Under the pieces are notes generated by a model. The model saw nothing but the letters and a program-made list of their open reading frames with translations. It was not told the DNA's origin and made no database searches. From Deinococcus arboris (GTDB lineage: Bacteria > Deinococcota > Deinococci > Deinococcales > Deinococcaceae), in contig NZ_WQLB01000016.1 of assembly GCF_009755355.1 (NCBI RefSeq), forward strand, positions 28,480-92,479: a stretch of DNA of 64,000 nt. The letters are read 5' to 3'. Below are positions 1 to 8,738 of this stretch, one piece after another. The first letter of the stretch is position 1. Each line of letters opens with the position of its first letter. A program made the translations under genes and the position numbers.

Positions 1-1
1 G

Positions 2-3000
2 GCGCACTGGACGCTGACACTCTGGGGTCCCCCCAGCCTGATTGACCCGCAAGGTCAGCGGCGCCGCTGCGAGGGCAAGCCGCTGGCCCTGCTGGTGTAT
101 CTGGCCCTGGAGGGCCGCGCCACGCGGCTGCGGGCCGCGGACCTGCTGTGGCCAGACGCAGGCCAGGCCGGGCGCAACAATCTGGTCATCATGCTGCGGC
201 GCATGGGGCAGACCTACGGCGCCCCGCTGCTGACCACCGAGCAGGTGCTCACGCTGGCCAGTGCCGTTCGTGTTCAGGCGCTGGATGGGGGCGGGGCGGG
301 CCAGGCCCTCCCCCTGGACGGCCTCCAGTATCCAGAGTTAGAAGAGTTTGACGCCTGGCTGCGCGAGCAGCGGGTGCGTCTGCGGGCCGAAGGAGCATGG
401 GCGGCGCGGGCAGCGGCGCGGTCCCTGGAGGCGCAGGGCAGGGGAGAAGAAGCCCTGCCGCTGCTTCAGCGGGCGGCCTTTCTTCAGCCCCTGTCGGATG
501 AGACGACCCGCGCCCTGATGCGCGTGCAGTATCTGGCTGGTGACTCAGCGGCGGCCCTGGCCACCTTTGGCCAGTTTCGCCAGAGCCTGCGTGACACCTT
601 GCAGACCGATCCCATGCCGCAGACGCAGGCGCTGGCTCAGGAGATCGAACGCAGCCGCCCGCGCGCTCCTGAGCCCCAGGGCCCCCCGGCGGCCCCAGAC
701 CTGTCCAGCGGCCCGGCGCATCTAGTCGGGCGGGATGACGTGCTGGAGGCCATCACCCAGGCGAGGCAGGCTGGCCAGGTGGTGGTCCTGACCGGCGAGG
801 CGGGCATCGGCAAGACGAGTGTGGCCCAGGCGTCGGCGGCCAGGCATGGCGCCGCCCTGACCCTGAGAGGTCACCCAAGCGACGCCCCTATCCCCTATGC
901 GTCGGTCACGCGGGGGCTGCGTCTGCTGCTTGAGGCGCACCCCGACCTTCACCAGCAGGTGCTGGCCCGGCCGGTGCTGGGGCTGCTGCTGCCAGAGCGG
1001 CTGGAGGCCGCCCTCCCGGAGGGGGACGTGCGCCCGGCGCTGCACGCGGCCCTGACGCAGCTGTATCAGTTGGCGGCGGCGCAGGTTCAAACCCTGATGC
1101 TCGATGATGTGCAGCTGATGGACCCAGCGTCGCTGGACCTGTGCCTGTCGTGGCTGGACGCGCCGGCCTTATCCGCTGCAGTGACCGTCTGTTACCGGAC
1201 CGGCGCCCTGCCGCCAGCGGCCAGCGGGCTGCTTGACGACCTTGTGCGGCGGGGCCGGGCCACGCAGCTGGCGCTGGCGCCACTGACGACCGAGGCCGTG
1301 GGCACCCTGCTGTGCGCGCTGGGCGGCCCCGAACTGGAGGCCCACGCGCCGGGACTGAGCCACTTCAGCGGGGGCAATCCGCTGTACCTGCAAGAAACGG
1401 TGCGACATTTGCTCACCCCAGAAGGCACGCTGGACCTGGGCCGCCTGCCCCGGACGGGCCGCGCCGAACAGCTTCTCATCGGCCGCCTGGAACAGCTGTC
1501 GCCTGTCGAGGTGCAGCTGGCCAGGGCTGCCAGTGTGGTGGCCCACGATCTGCGGCCCGAGTTGCTCGCCACCATGCTGGGGGTGTCCCCAGCAGAGCTG
1601 GAAACGGCCTGGCAGGCGCTGGGGCAGGCCGGCGTGCTTGTGGGTGGACAATTTACCCACGACCTTCTCCGGGAAACCCTGGGCGCACAGATGCCGCCGC
1701 CCCTGCGGTCGCTGCTGCACCGGGCGGCGGCCCGCGCTCTGGCTGAGGCCGGCGCCCCGCCCGCCCAGGTGGCCCTGCACTGGGAAGCGGGAAGTCGGCC
1801 CGCAGAGGCGGCCAGTGCCCTCCGGCAAGCTGGTGCGGTGGCGCAGGGCAGCGGCCTGTACCGCGAAGCCGGCCGTTTTTTTGGGCGAGCCGCCGACCTG
1901 CTGGAGGCTGGCCCGCACTCAGAGGTTGCCTTTGAGGTCCGCATTGAACAGCTAGAGGCCCTCTTTATTCTCGAAGATCAGGTGCCAGCGTGGCAGGGTG
2001 CCGTGGCCGCGCTGGAGCGCCTAGCCCTGACCCCAGCGCAGCAGGCCCGCGCCGCCCTGCACCGGGCCCGCCTCCACTTCGCCCTTCAGGAGTTTGAGGC
2101 GCAGGTGCAGTGTGCGCAGCGCGGTCTGGTGTGGGCCCGCCAGGCCCAGGCGACAGAGACGGAAGTCGCCCTGCTGGAAATTCTGGCGGGTTACGCCCTG
2201 CAGCACGATTACCGGGCCTCGCCCCCTCTGCTAGAGGAACTGGAAGCCCTGGCCGCCCGGCTGGGCCGCCTGGAGATTCAGGCCCGCGCGTTAGAAGGGC
2301 TGGGCTTTGCCCTTCTGATGATTGATCCGCGTCGCGCCGGCCCTGTGCTGGACACCGCAGAGCAGCGGCACCTGGCCGTCTCGGCTCCGCCGTTCGCCGC
2401 GTCGGTCTGTGCCAAATGGTCGCGCGCGGCCTACCGCCTGGGCGATTTTGAGGCCTCGCTGGCCCACAACCTGCGCGCCCGCCAACACCTGGGGACGACC
2501 GAAGGCTTTCGGGTGGTCGCGCTCATCAACGCCTACGGCGAGGCCCTGACCCGCTGGGCCCTGGGTGACCTGGAGGGTGTGAGGCAGCTGCTCGGCCAGC
2601 ACCAGCATCAGGTGGCCGAGACACCGACCGAGCAGGGCTGGCTCAGTGCGCTTTATCTGGTGCAGCTCTGGCTGGAGGTGGCCCAGGGAACAGGTGAGCC
2701 TGACCTCCTGGCGGCGCAGGTTCAGGCGCTGCCCGACTTTCCCCCCCCTCTGCGGGTTGAGCAGCAGGCGCTGCTGGCGGCTCTTCTGGGCTGCATGGGC
2801 CAGAAAGAAGCGGCTCAGGCTCAGCTGGACGATCTGCTCGCCCATGTACAGCGTCTGGGCGACGTGTACCTGCTGCGGCGTACGCAGATGCAACGTGCAG
2901 CCCTCACCGGAGACCGCGCAGTGCTGAGCACGCTCGGTGATTCGGCGGTGCGGCGTGGGCTGTGCGGCCTGTCGGCAGCCTTGAGGCCCATTCCTCTGAC

Positions 3001-3046
3001 GCGGCCCGACCCCATGCTGGCCGTCATGCTCAGGGTGTGTAGTTAA
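2..3046 (+). CDS. BTAD-type AAA ATPase transcriptional regulator, 5' end outside window
   Basis: The frame is open from base 2, so the true start lies upstream; the GTG at 95 is internal to a conserved winged-helix segment (WTLTLWG...LLVYLAL). Order of domains: OmpR-like winged helix, BTAD helical repeats (LQRAAFLQPLSDETTRALM), a P-loop ATPase with Walker A GEAGIGKTS and Walker B TLMLDDVQLMD, then about 500 residues of TPR-like helices. This architecture is that of SARP/LuxR-type large ATP-dependent regulators, which bind DNA and switch on signals not identifiable from sequence. A shorter paralogue follows 37 bp downstream on the same strand. No target operon can be assigned. Family call is firm; role is not. 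Confidence 0.85.
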   Translation, partial: AHWTLTLWGPPSLIDPQGQRRRCEGKPLALLVYLALEGRATRLRAADLLWPDAGQAGRNNLVIMLRRMGQTYGAPLLTTEQVLTLASAVRVQALDGGGAGQALPLDGLQYPELEEFDAWLREQRVRLRAEGAWAARAAARSLEAQGRGEEALPLLQRAAFLQPLSDETTRALMRVQYLAGDSAAALATFGQFRQSLRDTLQTDPMPQTQALAQEIERSRPRAPEPQGPPAAPDLSSGPAHLVGRDDVLEAITQARQAGQVVVLTGEAGIGKTSVAQASAARHGAALTLRGHPSDAPIPYASVTRGLRLLLEAHPDLHQQVLARPVLGLLLPERLEAALPEGDVRPALHAALTQLYQLAAAQVQTLMLDDVQLMDPASLDLCLSWLDAPALSAAVTVCYRTGALPPAASGLLDDLVRRGRATQLALAPLTTEAVGTLLCALGGPELEAHAPGLSHFSGGNPLYLQETVRHLLTPEGTLDLGRLPRTGRAEQLLIGRLEQLSPVEVQLARAASVVAHDLRPELLATMLGVSPAELETAWQALGQAGVLVGGQFTHDLLRETLGAQMPPPLRSLLHRAAARALAEAGAPPAQVALHWEAGSRPAEAASALRQAGAVAQGSGLYREAGRFFGRAADLLEAGPHSEVAFEVRIEQLEALFILEDQVPAWQGAVAALERLALTPAQQARAALHRARLHFALQEFEAQVQCAQRGLVWARQAQATETEVALLEILAGYALQHDYRASPPLLEELEALAARLGRLEIQARALEGLGFALLMIDPRRAGPVLDTAEQRHLAVSAPPFAASVCAKWSRAAYRLGDFEASLAHNLRARQHLGTTEGFRVVALINAYGEALTRWALGDLEGVRQLLGQHQHQVAETPTEQGWLSALYLVQLWLEVAQGTGEPDLLAAQVQALPDFPPPLRVEQQALLAALLGCMGQKEAAQAQLDDLLAHVQRLGDVYLLRRTQMQRAALTGDRAVLSTLGDSAVRRGLCGLSAALRPIPLTRPDPMLAVMLRVCS

Positions 3047-3074
3047 GCCGGCTTAGTCTGCCCCTGCCGGCTTA
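3047..3074 (+). promoter_or_regulatory. Direct repeat GCCGGCTTA x2 between tandem regulators
   Basis: Two exact copies of GCCGGCTTA (3047-3055 and 3066-3074) start 19 bp apart in the 37-bp gap between the two regulator genes. The second copy ends 9 bp before the ATG at 3084, where no Shine-Dalgarno is visible. Direct repeats of this spacing fit a dimeric winged-helix regulator binding one helical face, so autoregulation is plausible but inferred only. Confidence 0.3.
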
Positions 3075-3083
3075 CAGTGCGGT

Positions 3084-5081
3084 ATGGCGTCTAATTCTGT
3101 TCCCTGGCATCTGTCTTTACTGGGCTCTCCCACATTGTCAGGGGGAGGGGGTCAGCTGCGCCTGGACGGCAAACCGGCCGCGCTGCTGACCTTTCTGGCG
3201 GCGGAGGGCCCCCAGCCCCGCCGCACCTGCGCCGCGCTGCTGTGGCCGGACGCCCCACCCGCCACGGCCCGCAACAGTCTGGTGCAGTTGCTACGGCGGC
3301 TGCATCAGGCGGCGGGGCGCGTGCTGGTGTCTGGCCAGCAGATCCTGGCCCTGGCACCTGACCTGACCACCGACCTCCAGGGACCGGTTGCCCCCGGCGA
3401 AAGCCTGCTGCTGGCCGATCTGGACAGCGAAATCAGTCCTGCTTTTAGTGACTGGCTATCAGCCCAGCGCGCCGAGCGCGAAGCCGCGCAGGCCCAGGCC
3501 AGCCGAGAGGTAACCGAGCAACTGACTGCTCAGGGTGACCCGGCGGCAGCGCTGGCTCTGGCGGCGGCCCGCGTGACCCGCGACCCTCTGGATGAGGATG
3601 CCCATCAGCAGCTGATGCGGCTGCACCACCGCAGCGGCGACCGCGCCGCCGCACTTCAGGCGTATCAGCGCCTGCGGGCCATCTTTGCCCTGGAGCTGGG
3701 TCTGGAACCGTCTGCTGAAACGGCGCGCCTGGCCCGACTGATTGACACAGAACCTGCCCCCAGCGCCGAGCAGCCAGCCCTGCCCCTCAGTTTTCTGCGC
3801 CCTCCCCAGCTGGTGGCCCGCGAGGACGCCTGGGCGCAGATGGAGGCGGGTTGGGCCGCTGGCGTCGGCGTGGCCCTGGTGGGCCCCTCTGGGAGCGGCA
3901 AATCCCGGCTGGCGCTTGACTTCATCCGTGCCCACCCGGACCACCACCTGCTGCTCTTGCAGGGCCGCCCCGGCGACCAGGACGTGGCGTATGCCACGCA
4001 TGCCCGCACCTACCGGCAGACGCTGGCGGCCTTTCCCGACCTAGCCGCGACCCTTCCCGTCTGGGTCCGGCAGGAACTGACCCGCATCATCCCCGAGCTG
4101 GGGGACGCGCCGCCGCCCCTCACGTCTGCTGAAGACAAACTGCGCTTCTACGACGCCAAGTACGAGGTGCTGCGGCGGGTGGCTGACCGCGGCCCGGTCG
4201 TGCTGCTCTCGGACGACCTGCATTTCATGGATGACGCCTCTATCGAGGCCGGCGCTTACGTCTATTCCAAGTTCTGGGGTGACAGCCGGGCGGCGCTGCG
4301 GTCCATGTTCTGCTACCGCGAGGGGGCCCTGAGTCCGGCCACCGCAGCGCTGTCCCGCCAGATGTATGACTCCGGGGCGGTGCGGCCGGTGCAGGTGCAG
4401 CCGCTGGCAGATGAAGACACGCTGGCGTTTCTGGCTCAGGTGGGGCTGCCGGCTGTTCCTGGCCTGGCCCGGGAGGTTCAGCGCTTTGCGGCCGGGAATC
4501 CCCAGCTGACTCTGGAACTTGTCAAATACTTGCACGAGGCGCAGGATTTCAGTCTGGACGGTGTGAGGCGCGCGGCAGGGCAGACCTTGCCAGCCCTGCT
4601 GACGGGGCGCCTTGAGCGGCTTTCCCCGGAGGCGCTGGAAGCGGCGCAGGCGGCGGCGGTGCTGCGCAGTGACTTCTCGCTGGAGCAGGTGGCTGACATG
4701 CTGGGCTGGCCTATCCTCCGCTTGCTGAACAGCTGGGAAGAACTGGAGCGGGCCCAGGTGGTGCGCGGTGAGAGTTTCGCGCATGATCTCGTCTATAACG
4801 CGGTGCTCAGCACCACTTCTGTCTCCAGCTGGCAGCGGCTGCACCGGCAGGCAGCTGGCCTGCTGAGTCAGTCGGGCGGCACCCCGGCGCGTGTTGCCCG
4901 TCACTGGCAGGAAGGCGCTGAGCCGGGGCAAGCGGCTCCCTGGTGGGTAGAGGCGGCCCATCAGGCTGAAGCGACCCTGCACCCAGCGGAGGCGAATGAG
5001 TGTTACGCCAGGGCATCGGCGGCGTACGACGCTGCGGGCGATGCCAGGGCCTCTCTATATAGGGGGAGTGTCGCGCCTTAA
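3084..5081 (+). CDS. BTAD-type AAA regulator, C-terminally truncated paralogue
   Basis: It aligns with the upstream gene from its first residues: the winged helix (LSLLGSPTL, LLTFLAAEG, ALLWPDAPPATARNSLVQLLRRL), BTAD helices, Walker A GPSGSGKSRL and Walker B VVLLSDDLHFMD. It stops after 665 residues, in the middle of the region where the paralogue begins its long TPR tail. The last codons run into the 3' end of an oppositely oriented recombinase-like gene, with a 27-bp overlap. The simplest reading is that insertion of the recombinase-bearing segment removed the TPR half. The remaining DNA-binding and ATPase parts are intact, so some function may persist, but sensory control was probably lost. 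Confidence 0.75.
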   Translation: MASNSVPWHLSLLGSPTLSGGGGQLRLDGKPAALLTFLAAEGPQPRRTCAALLWPDAPPATARNSLVQLLRRLHQAAGRVLVSGQQILALAPDLTTDLQGPVAPGESLLLADLDSEISPAFSDWLSAQRAEREAAQAQASREVTEQLTAQGDPAAALALAAARVTRDPLDEDAHQQLMRLHHRSGDRAAALQAYQRLRAIFALELGLEPSAETARLARLIDTEPAPSAEQPALPLSFLRPPQLVAREDAWAQMEAGWAAGVGVALVGPSGSGKSRLALDFIRAHPDHHLLLLQGRPGDQDVAYATHARTYRQTLAAFPDLAATLPVWVRQELTRIIPELGDAPPPLTSAEDKLRFYDAKYEVLRRVADRGPVVLLSDDLHFMDDASIEAGAYVYSKFWGDSRAALRSMFCYREGALSPATAALSRQMYDSGAVRPVQVQPLADEDTLAFLAQVGLPAVPGLAREVQRFAAGNPQLTLELVKYLHEAQDFSLDGVRRAAGQTLPALLTGRLERLSPEALEAAQAAAVLRSDFSLEQVADMLGWPILRLLNSWEELERAQVVRGESFAHDLVYNAVLSTTSVSSWQRLHRQAAGLLSQSGGTPARVARHWQEGAEPGQAAPWWVEAAHQAEATLHPAEANECYARASAAYDAAGDARASLYRGSVAP

Positions 5082-5981
5082 GTCACCTGCGTTATCACTG
5101 TCCTTCCTCTTTTTTTCCGAAGGACTGAGGCTCTGGGTTACACCCTGGGCCAGCGCCAGCGCAATCTGAAATCCTGATTGGTCATCGGCATAGCCTGCTG
5201 ACTCAGACGTATGTGGAAAGTCCCGCAATGAGGCGCGGCGGAGTTCTCGCAGCGGAAAAAGGCGAATCTCAGCGTCCAGGCTGGCCAGGTAGGCGGCCTG
5301 CCGCAGTGCTGCTGGCGTTTCATACGGGAATACCCGCGCCTGAGGGTCACTGAACACGCCGCCACTGTGGGCTTGCCAGCGCAGCAGGCTCTGGACGCTG
5401 GAGTCATCCAGTCGCGTGATGGTATGGGCCCGGAGGACTTCGCCAGGATTGAGGCGAATAGCCTGCCACTGAAGTTTCAAGAGTTCCTCTAGTCGGAAGG
5501 CGTGATGATAGAGCAGGGTCAGAGCCGCGTGCAGGGCGTGTTGCCGGCGACTGGCTTGAAGAAGAGCTTGAATCTCGCTTGCTGGTGGTGGTGGAGAAGA
5601 AGTGCGCTCTTGCGGTGGCCGCTGCAGCCCACGTAGGGGGTTGGTTGTGAGGACGCCACAGTCAATCAGGCTCTCGTAAAGCAGATGCAGTGCGCTGATA
5701 CGGGCGCGGGCCGTGTTGGGTTTGACTGGCCGGCCACCCTCACCCAGAAGGGCAACGTGATTGACCCAGAGATGAAATGAGGCGGGAGGACGTTGGAAAT
5801 CGATGCCTTCCAAGCGGGCTGTAGAAAAGAAGGGGAGGAGACGGGTGTACTGCAGGGCAGCGGCGCGTGGATGGGTGGAAGAAGGCCCGAGCCGTGTCAG
5901 GAGAACATCAAGGTCGTAATGCTGTAGGGCGTGAAGCAGCAGGCGCGCATCGTCATGATCTGGACTAACTTCTGGCGGCAT
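5055..5981 (-). CDS. Divergent tyrosine-recombinase-like integrase (family copy 1)
   Basis: 308 residues. An N-terminal SAM-like core-binding region (KPNTARARISALHLLYESLIDCGVL) is followed by a catalytic-like region with HAFRLEELLKL (box I arginine) and LRRASLRD (box II-like arginine). The C-terminus is shorter than in classical integrases, so the nucleophile is uncertain; a conserved Tyr lies in AGYADD. It is homologous to the gene at 63062-63946 and the pseudogene near 59600, so this is a resident family. The start ATG touches a 14-bp perfect palindrome. Its 3' end truncates the BTAD gene, suggesting it marks the edge of an inserted segment. Recombinase fold is likely; activity is unproven. 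Confidence 0.65.
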   Translation of the reverse strand: MPPEVSPDHDDARLLLHALQHYDLDVLLTRLGPSSTHPRAAALQYTRLLPFFSTARLEGIDFQRPPASFHLWVNHVALLGEGGRPVKPNTARARISALHLLYESLIDCGVLTTNPLRGLQRPPQERTSSPPPPASEIQALLQASRRQHALHAALTLLYHHAFRLEELLKLQWQAIRLNPGEVLRAHTITRLDDSSVQSLLRWQAHSGGVFSDPQARVFPYETPAALRQAAYLASLDAEIRLFPLRELRRASLRDFPHTSESAGYADDQSGFQIALALAQGVTQSLSPSEKKRKDSDNAGDLRRDTPPI

Positions 5982-5995
5982 ACATAATATTATGT
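5982..5995. promoter_or_regulatory. 14-bp perfect palindrome at recombinase start
   Basis: ACATAATATTATGT is its own reverse complement and abuts the ATG at 5981. The related recombinase at 63062 has a different 14-nt inverted repeat (AGATTCCCGAATCT) at a comparable place. It is either an autoregulatory operator or the binding core for the recombinase itself; the sequence cannot decide. Confidence 0.45.
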
Positions 5996-6139
5996 GATAT
6001 CAAATTAACCAACTACATCCTTTGTCTAGAAGTAGATGCAGAGCTGCGCGCAACGACGCTATCTGTCATCAGAATTGAGTCAGATTGTCAAGGAGGCAGC
6101 AGATGCATCCAGCCTCAGCTTGGCTAAGACATGCATCCG

Positions 6140-6688
6140 TCAGATGTCGACAGCTCGGCGTTCCTTCGCACTCAGGCAGCCAGCCGCCTGCATCAGGTCA
6201 ACGGTGAGGCAGGGCGTTTGATGCTGGATTGCATATCTCAAGCCACGGTGCAGAACATCTTTGAGTTCACCGATCCAACCGCCGCTGAGGTCGTAGAGAT
6301 ACTGCGCAAACGCAGGTTGCCGAAGCTGGGATGGCTCTGGCAACGGGAGCCACCGCTCAAAGGCCATCAGCATCCGCACAAAGGGTGCTCCTGATTGAAG
6401 CGGTGGCAGCCTCATCACAGTGAAGCGATTTTCCAGTTGTGGATCAGACTGAATAGCATACAGCGCCTTTTTCACGCCGGCGGCGATCAGCGGCACTTGG
6501 CACTGCATTGACAGGTCGCGCAGCGTTGGAATCGTATTGGTCACGGTCAGGCGCCAGCGGGGAAGGATCTCCAGGCCACTGCCTCTCAGGAATCCGTCGA
6601 CCAGATCGTCTCGTCTCACCCCACTGGCACATTCATAAAGCATGACCGGCACCGGGTGATCCAGCGCGTGATCACCGCCTGGTTTCAA
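6140..6688 (-). pseudogene. TniB/TnsC-like transposition ATPase remnant
   Basis: The C-terminal two thirds match TniB, the AAA+ target-selection ATPase of Tn5053/Tn7-like transposons: QCQVPLIAAGVKKALYAIQ, SDPQLENRFTVMRLPP, LYDLSGGWIGELKDVLHRG. The N-terminal part keeps a PVMLYECASG segment resembling the strand after Walker A, but Walker A and the Walker B DE-H segment are missing, which indicates internal deletion. No TniA, TniQ or TniR gene is beside it. It is therefore debris of an older Tn5053/Tn7-like element, probably non-functional. Confidence 0.6.
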
Positions 6689-6711
6689 GTGTCCGGCTCA
6701 GGCCACGTGCG

Positions 6712-6996
6712 GTGAGCAGAGGCGTCACCCCTCACCGCACAGCAGGAACAAGAACTAGGCCCGCCGAGGGCGGCGGCAGCCTGAGCCGACTCCTGGTCTG
6801 CGACGCGCGCCTCCTGTATGTGACGCAGTTGGAATTCTGGCAGGATGACGCGCGGGATTTTTCCGGGGTACGGCATGAACTGGCCTTGGAATTGCTGCAA
6901 CGTCAGCGCCTACGGGAATGGACAGAACGTCTGCTCACCGCTCTGCAAGTGGGCACCGAAGTCAATACAGCTGAGAAGACTTCTCCAACTCAATAA
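6712..6996 (+). CDS. Possible gene fragment, unknown
   Basis: A 94-codon open frame whose last 55 residues (VTQLEFWQDDARDFSG, VRHELALELLQRQRLREW) have a natural, helix-rich composition, while the first 30 look non-coding. It may be the tail of a larger gene destroyed by rearrangement beside the TniB remnant. I do not recognise the family, and it could be spurious. Confidence 0.25.
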   Translation: MSRGVTPHRTAGTRTRPAEGGGSLSRLLVCDARLLYVTQLEFWQDDARDFSGVRHELALELLQRQRLREWTERLLTALQVGTEVNTAEKTSPTQ

Positions 6997-7009
6997 GTTG
7001 GCACTCCAG

Positions 7010-7250
7010 CAGGGAAACTGCGACGAGACGCCATCGGTCTAAACAGATGATTCAAAGAGTGCCGGTTTTGGCTGGTGTCGGCATCTTTGAGTATGCAAAG
7101 AACCTTGCTTACAGGGTGAAATTGAACATTTCGGGGCTGATGTGCCGTTTCCAAAAGAGTATCCGGCATCTCCCTGATGAAGTCGCAAAATAGGCTTCTG
7201 TTCTGCTGAGACATATTTTTTGTCAGTGGCGTCTCGTCGCAGCTTCCCTG
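7010..7250. repeat. MITE-like element, 241 bp with 23-bp inverted ends
   Basis: The left end (7010-7032, CAGGGAAACTGCGACGAGAC...) and right end (7228-7250) are inverted repeats matching at 22 of 23 positions. The interior has no convincing gene. No target-site duplication is obvious. Size and structure fit a non-autonomous miniature element. Its GGAAGCTGC motif also appears in the ends of the neighbouring 7273-7539 element. Confidence 0.55.
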
Positions 7251-7272
7251 ATACACGCCCGAGAGGGGAGCA

Positions 7273-7539
7273 TTTTAAGGAAGCTGCCACGAAGCGCGAA
7301 GTGGCGAATTTCCTCTGTAGGACGCGGTAAGCGATGATTCGTCTCGAAAGTTGGAAGTACCGAATAGGCCAAGAGAGATGGCACTTCGGGCCTAGCAAGC
7401 CGCTTTCCACCTGGTCTGCCTCCAGAAATGCCCAAGCGGCACTTGAAGCAAAGTGCCGACACTGCTTGGAACAGGTACTTCTTCAGGTCCCTGCTTGTGA
7501 AATCATTTCACTTTGCACTTGGTAGCAGCTTCCTTAAAA
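7273..7539. repeat. Second MITE-like element, 267 bp, at the IS630 breakpoint
   Basis: The ends TTTTAAGGAAGCTGC (7273-) and GCAGCTTCCTTAAAA (-7539) are exact inverted repeats of 15 bp. Imperfect pairing continues inward for roughly 35-40 bp (gaagcgcgaagtgg against caagtgcaaagtg). The interior is non-coding. It ends a few bases from the point where the IS630 copy on its right loses similarity to the longer copy at 58.5 kb, so it is probably involved in that truncation. Confidence 0.5.
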
Positions 7540-7545
7540 CACCCC

Positions 7546-8282
7546 CCACCACGATGTCTCCCTGGATATGGCGCAGGAGGTGTTGAAAAAAATGGACCAC
7601 ATTCCCACTCTGGATCGCGCCTACCTTCGTGTTTTGCAAGAACTGTCCACCCGACGTGATCGCCCCAATCGTCGAGAGCTTCTCCCAGTTGGCTGGCAAG
7701 GTGACCAGGGGCGTCACGCCCCTGGTGGACCAGGTCTGCCTGCGCACGCCATTCATCGCAAAGCCCACCTCATCGAGGTACACGAGCGTGGCGCCCTCAG
7801 CGACCTTTTTTTTCCAACTCCGGGGCCATCTCTTCTTTCCAGGAAGCAATCCAAAGTTTATTGCGTTCCGCTGCCCGGCCATCGGGCATCTGCGGGGTAA
7901 AGCCCAACCGGCGCAGGATGTGCCGGACATGGTCATGGTGGTACCAGATTTCGAAGTGCCGGCCGATCAATTCACTGACACGCCGGGTCGTCCAGGTTTC
8001 ATCCCGAAAGCCATGATGCACCGCACCCTCCCGCAGGAGGGTGCGCAACTGCTCCCCTTGTTCTGCCGTCAGCCGCGAGGCTGGACCGCTGGCCACCGTG
8101 GCCTGAAGACTACCGTTTCGTTTGAGCCGACCTTTCCAGCTGTACACGGTGTGCACCGAGACCCCGAAGTGATCAGCAATCTCTTGATTCTTGTACGTCC
8201 CACGTGCGATCCATTCAAGCGCCGCGAGGCGGCGCTCTTCAAGTTGAGCACGCGAGTAACGGGTAGGCCGCCATCCGGGCAT
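7546..8282 (-). pseudogene. IS630 transposase, truncated, frameshift type
   Basis: Two overlapping frames encode one transposase: a helix-turn-helix half (QEIADHFGVSVHTVYSWKG) and a DDE half (ATLVYLDEVGFAMNG). They join at a run of eight A residues on the coding strand (7806-7813), a slippery site used by many IS630 members for programmed -1 frameshifting. The protein stops being recognisable after HIQGDIVV, before the second catalytic Asp (VVLDNAGIH in the other copy). It is therefore inactive. Confidence 0.75.
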
Positions 8283-8320
8283 ACCCCAAGAATATCAATG
8301 CTAATCCACAACGTGGTCAA
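7546..8320 (-). mobile_element. IS630-family element copy A, 3'-truncated
   Basis: Nearly identical to the copy at 58482-59525. The transposase-start end is intact: it ends ...ACGTGGTCAA followed by TA, as expected for IS630/Tc1-type TA targeting. The other end breaks at about 7546, inside the transposase gene, next to a 267-bp inverted-repeat element. The missing inverted repeat means this copy cannot move by itself. Confidence 0.8.
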
Positions 8321-8423
8321 TAAGCTGCGCCGGTACAGCTGGAATTGAGTCCAGGCTCCGGCTGTGGAGCCTTCCTTCCGTGGGTGGCTTAGCTCGAAAG
8401 GATGGCATCCTCAAATGGCTTAC

Positions 8424-8738
8424 TTAGCCTTTCGCAAGGACATCACGGTAATACCGGAGACCATTTTCAAATTCTGAATTGTCGCAGTCGTTCAGCCCTT
8501 TTTCTGAACGGTAGTGCTGAACCATTTTCTCAAAAGCTTGTTGTGTCATCTCTTGAGTATCGGCATCATCGTTTAATGGAGGACCCCAGATATTGTCCAT
8601 GTAACTGTGATCAATCCTAAAACTTCCATCAATCCAATCCATGGCATAGGGCGTGCCGGCAAGAACCCTGTCATCCAAATGAATAACTTTGATTGGCCTG
8701 GCTCCAACGGCGAAATAGCTTACATTAACACTTTTCAC
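8424..8738 (-). CDS. Putative immunity protein for the DUF4157-RelA/SpoT toxin
   Basis: 104 residues. The GTG start overlaps the stop of the upstream toxin gene (GTGA), so the two are translationally coupled. The gene is AT-rich compared with the toxin's N-terminal half, as is the toxin's C-terminal domain, the usual pattern when a toxin domain and its cognate immunity gene move together. No signal peptide or membrane segment is visible, so it would act in the cytoplasm. The sequence (GTPYAMDWIDGSFRIDHSYM) matches no family I know. The role is inferred from position and composition. Confidence 0.6.
   Translation of the reverse strand: MKSVNVSYFAVGARPIKVIHLDDRVLAGTPYAMDWIDGSFRIDHSYMDNIWGPPLNDDADTQEMTQQAFEKMVQHYRSEKGLNDCDNSEFENGLRYYRDVLAKG

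Noticed and set aside
7629..8348. Plus-strand open frame repeated in both IS630 copies
   Set aside because: Its duplication simply follows the IS630 copies; the opposite strand encodes the transposase with catalytic motifs.
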